From positions 34,799 through 98,798 of the forward strand of contig JAHLWZ010000828.1 in NCBI GenBank assembly GCA_020536535.1: a stretch of 64,000 nucleotides of DNA, read 5' to 3'. Of the stretch, positions 60,826 to 64,000 are shown piece by piece. The DNA is from Pelomyxa schiedti (Eukaryota > Evosea > Pelobiontida > Pelomyxidae). The notes under the pieces were generated by a model. The model did no database searches, had not been told where the DNA came from, and was given only the letters and a program-made list of their open reading frames with translations. Position 1 is the first letter of the stretch. The number at the start of each line of letters is the position of its first letter. The translations under genes were made by a program, and so were the position numbers.

Positions 60826-63800
60826 TCATGCAGAAAACAAATACAGAAAAAGGAGAGAAAGGGAGTAGAGGATTGGTGCATAGTTGGTGGCTTGTGTGGA
60901 ACAGCCTGACACGCTCAAGTGTGTTGGTGACGATTGGGACTGTGGGTCGGATTGGGAGAAGAACAGGGACATTGAATGAAGTTGCGACTCAGATTGTGAT
61001 TGGGACCGCGACTGCGGCTGAGAATCCGAGTGCGATTGCGACTGTGACTGGGATTGGGATTGGGAATTGGATTGGGACTGAGAGTGGGAATGGGAGTCCG
61101 AACGTGAATAGGACTGCGACTGCGACTGTGACTGTGACTGTGAATGAGAATACGACTGGAGATTGGAATGGGAGTGTGACGGTGACTGCGACTGCGACTG
61201 TGAATGTGAATGTGAACGTGACTGGGAGTTTGAATGCGACTGGGACTCGGAACCTGAATCTGTGAAGAACGGTTCAATACAGTCGGTCAAGGGTATTATG
61301 GGTAACCTGATTGCTGGAAATCCATTGTTGTGTCAATGACGACCACATAACATGCAGCCCAATCAATGGAATCCAGGTTAAACGAGCTGGATCTGGATCC
61401 TGAATTTACCAGAATATTTGTTGCATTCATGCAAGTGGTTAGGGGTTCATAGTAACAGTCCTGTGAAAGAGTGAAAAGCAGCCTGAAGTTAAACGTAAAT
61501 ACTGAGTCATTTACAAGTCCACAATTGCGAGGATCCGGGGTTACACCATCTTGTTTAGAGTGGGTGAAAATTGGGGTTTTTGACTGTTCATACCACTTCG
61601 GAACCAACCATTCTCCCACTGATACCAATTAGCACCAACAGTCCAAGGTAAATTAAACAAGGTTTGAACTATGTTAGTATAGCCCTCACCTCTTTGTTTC
61701 TGTTCAACATCAATCTTTCTGGAACGACCAGGGAATTACCTGGTAATCTACGGTATGTGACCGCCACCTCTCCACCGGCAACCCTAATACTATTATTCAA
61801 ATTGCCAATTCTCACAAACCTGCATCAACAGCTAGTGATAGGGTAAGAAGCGTATTTGTACTTGGTAAAAATGGGAATAAATACCAGCAAGCCCAAATTC
61901 GCCTATGATGATTGGTTTTCCTTTTGAAAGTTGGGTAGAAAGAACTGAAAGCTTAGGAAAGAAAAACCTGGTTTCTCAGAAAATATCTCGTAAGCTTCCT
62001 GTAAGTATTCTCTACTGTATGCCGTCCGTTCTCGGTTATATAAAGGATACATGTTTACCTTTGTAGAGTGATCTCTCAAGTCATAACTAATTCCTTACTC
62101 CAATAACGTCAAAAACATTATAGACATCATAGACTCTCTTAAGTTGGTCACTATAGAAACTTGGTCCTAAGAATAAATCAGAGGGAAAAAGTATGGTCCC
62201 TATTACTATTTTTCTATACCTGTGTAAGCAAGCCTATTGGAAATTATTGGTTTAGGTTTCGCCCCAATTTCGGATTCCCTGTCACGAATTCGCTTGACAA
62301 CAGTGGAGGCATATTTCTTGTGTATGACTCGCTCAAATGCGTACAAGTCATCCAGAACCCGAGTGTCATTGAAATGATGAATAGTTGGCTTGACTGACCC
62401 AGTACGAATTTCATCAAAGGAGCCATAGGAATATATAAACCACCCTGAGGAAGACCAAGCGGTATTCAATTCGGCTATTGTCTTGTAAGTGCCATGAGGA
62501 GGAGCTTCAAATCCTGTCCAGTCACCAATCCCCTAGTCATTGTTACCTCAGAGGTACCGAAAATAAAATAAGCAGAAACTTGAAGCCAATTTACGAAAGC
62601 TTGGCTTGCTGCTGGACTCCACAGATACTCCCACAAATTGTCACACTAAAATTCGATATTAAGTGGACACAGACTTGTAGATATTTTACCTCTATCTCAT
62701 TATCTGTCCAATAGCCCATGCATTCCGTGCAATCTACGCCAGTCCAACTGTCAATATCTTGTGCTGCAAGGATGGTAAAGTTTTGCCAGCCTTCATCAAA
62801 GGGGTCTACTTCCCGTAAGGGATATTAAGTACAATATGTTGTGTTAACCTGAGAATTGATGACTGCATCCACCTCCAAGTGTGTTCCCTGAACTGTCTGC
62901 CAGAAGCCTTTTTTCCCACCCCCAAGTGGTTGGTTGTTGTTTGTGGTTGTTATATGTTGTCGTTATCACCATGGTGGGTCACAAGGGCTCTCGGAGCCGA
63001 AATCTAGGAATTATCACTGCCATATCACAATCCATCACACTTACCCAACCAAGTAAGAGAGTTTTCTGTGTTAGAATCAACTGATGATTTCACTCCTGAA
63101 TTGAAGTTTAAGTCTACCTTGGCTCGATACTATGGTATCAATGAGACATAGATTTTATTTACTCCATATACCTTTCTTTCATTGGTATAGTCAGCTTGTT
63201 GTTCAGGGGGAATGCTAGCATAATGGTACGGATTTTCATTTTCATCGATTCCACCATACGTACCAGTGGGCCATAAGACAGTACTAAAATTGTGCCCCCT
63301 GCCGGGTACAAGGAACCACCACACCCCATCTATCTATTAATCTGTTAAACAATCGTTATGAATGAGTCGTCGAACCTTCGAAACAGAGTAATTATCCGTC
63401 GCTGTTGGTTTGGGGGAATTTCCAACAATAGGAGGAGGCTACGTGGCGTTAGAAAAAAAAAAGTATTTCCTTGGCGCAAATACATTGTATTTGTCCAACT
63501 TACTGACAAGTTCGTACTCGGTGTCATTAAGTTGATACACAAAAACATCATCAAACCAAATATGTCCTTGACTGAAGAGAATGAGAGGGAAAAATAAAGG
63601 TTGTTATAAAATCACCTGTTATCCAAGTTGAGGGAAATGGAGAAAGTAGAGGCATTTACATCTAATTGTTCCATAATGAAATTGAACTGTATCCTATTGT
63701 TGAAGGTAATTGAAAGACTTGTTGAATTTGCACAAAACCAAACAGTTGAGTTATTTAAGCCGAATCTATCCGAGTCCTTGTTGGTACCGAATTTTACTTG

Positions 63801-64000
63801 GCCTCTCCCAGCTCCTTCGACATTCAATGTCCGAAACCACCCATGTAGGAGATAACGCCTGGATTCTTTGTGAAGTTCACGTTAGCTATACAGAAGAATC
63901 TTTCGGAGATACATACCTCCAACCACACCAGACAGTGCCGAGGTCGAAGAAGTGTACCCAAGCCTATATGTCCATCCATCTCCTTGCACATTATACCCAT
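60826..64000 (-). CDS. Secreted agarase-like glycoside hydrolase with Ser/Gln/His stalk and GPI-like tail; 5' end beyond the right edge
   Basis: Exons from 64000 down to 60826 form one minus-strand gene lacking its start. The first in-window exons look like a beta-sandwich module (WFCANSTSLSITFNNRIQFN). The catalytic part includes WWFLVPGRGHNFSTVLWP, FDEGWQNFTILAAQDIDSWT and MGYWTDNEIEV with an expected catalytic-acid NE pair. It continues RVIHKKYASTVVKRIRDRES, GKPIIIGEFGLAG with a possible nucleophile Glu, and VGANWYQWENGWF. This resembles TIM-barrel enzymes of the agarase/beta-galactosidase type (GH50, GH86 or GH42 relatives); the exact family is uncertain. The last exon adds about 120 residues of Ser, Gln and His (SQSHSNSQSRSHSHSQSQSQ). 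A hydrophobic C-terminus (ILYSLSLLFLYLFSA) with no following residues fits GPI anchoring. Confidence 0.7.

Noticed and set aside
60651..61265. Plus-strand frame rich in Gly/Thr/Asn/Val repeats opposite the Ser/Gln/His exon
   Set aside because: It is the complement of the SQSHSQ-type repeat. The minus frame continues the glycoside hydrolase and ends in a sensible GPI-like tail.

Overview
This window is nuclear DNA from a eukaryote with a compact, intron-rich genome. Introns are mostly about 40-70 nt with GT..AG ends, and intergenic gaps run from about 20 to 350 bp. All three stop codons are used (TGA at 5191-5193, TAA at 31634-31636, TAG at 16314-16316), so the code looks standard. A complete intraflagellar-transport dynein heavy chain (DYNC2H1) implies a ciliated or flagellated cell. 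An EGF/CUB receptor, a PLC-delta-like enzyme, an LZTR1-like Kelch-BTB protein and WDR5 fit a unicellular relative of animals (Holozoa or a nearby opisthokont). The lineage is an inference. No tRNA, rRNA, transposon, CRISPR array or organellar DNA was seen.

Layout from left to right. Bax-inhibitor-1-like (-, runs off the left edge); SAM-like + LITAF-like protein (+); PI-PLC with a Q/P-rich N-terminus (+); VIT-VWA-DUF2135 protein (-); signal peptide-EGF-CUB-TM-cyclic nucleotide phosphodiesterase (-); possible doublecortin-like small protein (+); coiled-coil, possibly F-BAR-like protein (+); secreted ML-domain lipid-binding protein (-); coatomer alpha (-); FKBP-type prolyl isomerase (-); PARP-type zinc finger + PADR1 protein without a PARP catalytic domain (-); serine-rich type I membrane protein (+); secreted aldose 1-epimerase (-); LZTR1-like Kelch-BTB-BTB (-); SP-RING (PIAS/Siz-like) SUMO ligase (+); 1-acylglycerol-phosphate acyltransferase-like (-); SHAQKY-type Myb protein (+); HExxH metalloprotease-like protein (-); DYNC2H1 (+, about 17 kb); sialate O-acetylesterase (-); UBA-UBX-RING fusion (-); WDR5 (+); DNA polymerase delta subunit 2 (-); DUF1848 protein with a CxxxCxxC motif (+); secreted agarase-like glycoside hydrolase with a Ser/Gln/His stalk and GPI-like tail (-, runs off the right edge).

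The genes do not form a pathway. Several nonetheless suggest themes: extracellular glycan handling (sialate esterase, glycoside hydrolase, aldose epimerase), signalling across the membrane (receptor phosphodiesterase, PLC), ubiquitin/SUMO/p97 (UBA-UBX-RING, SP-RING, Kelch-BTB) and nuclear maintenance (POLD2, WDR5, PARP-finger protein).

The most interesting items are unusual domain architectures read directly from the sequence: the receptor-type phosphodiesterase, the p97-adaptor/RING E3 fusion, the catalysis-free PARP finger protein, and a normally bacterial DUF1848 protein in an intron-bearing gene. Exon joins were done by hand, so spans are reliable at the domain level but some internal splice sites are not.
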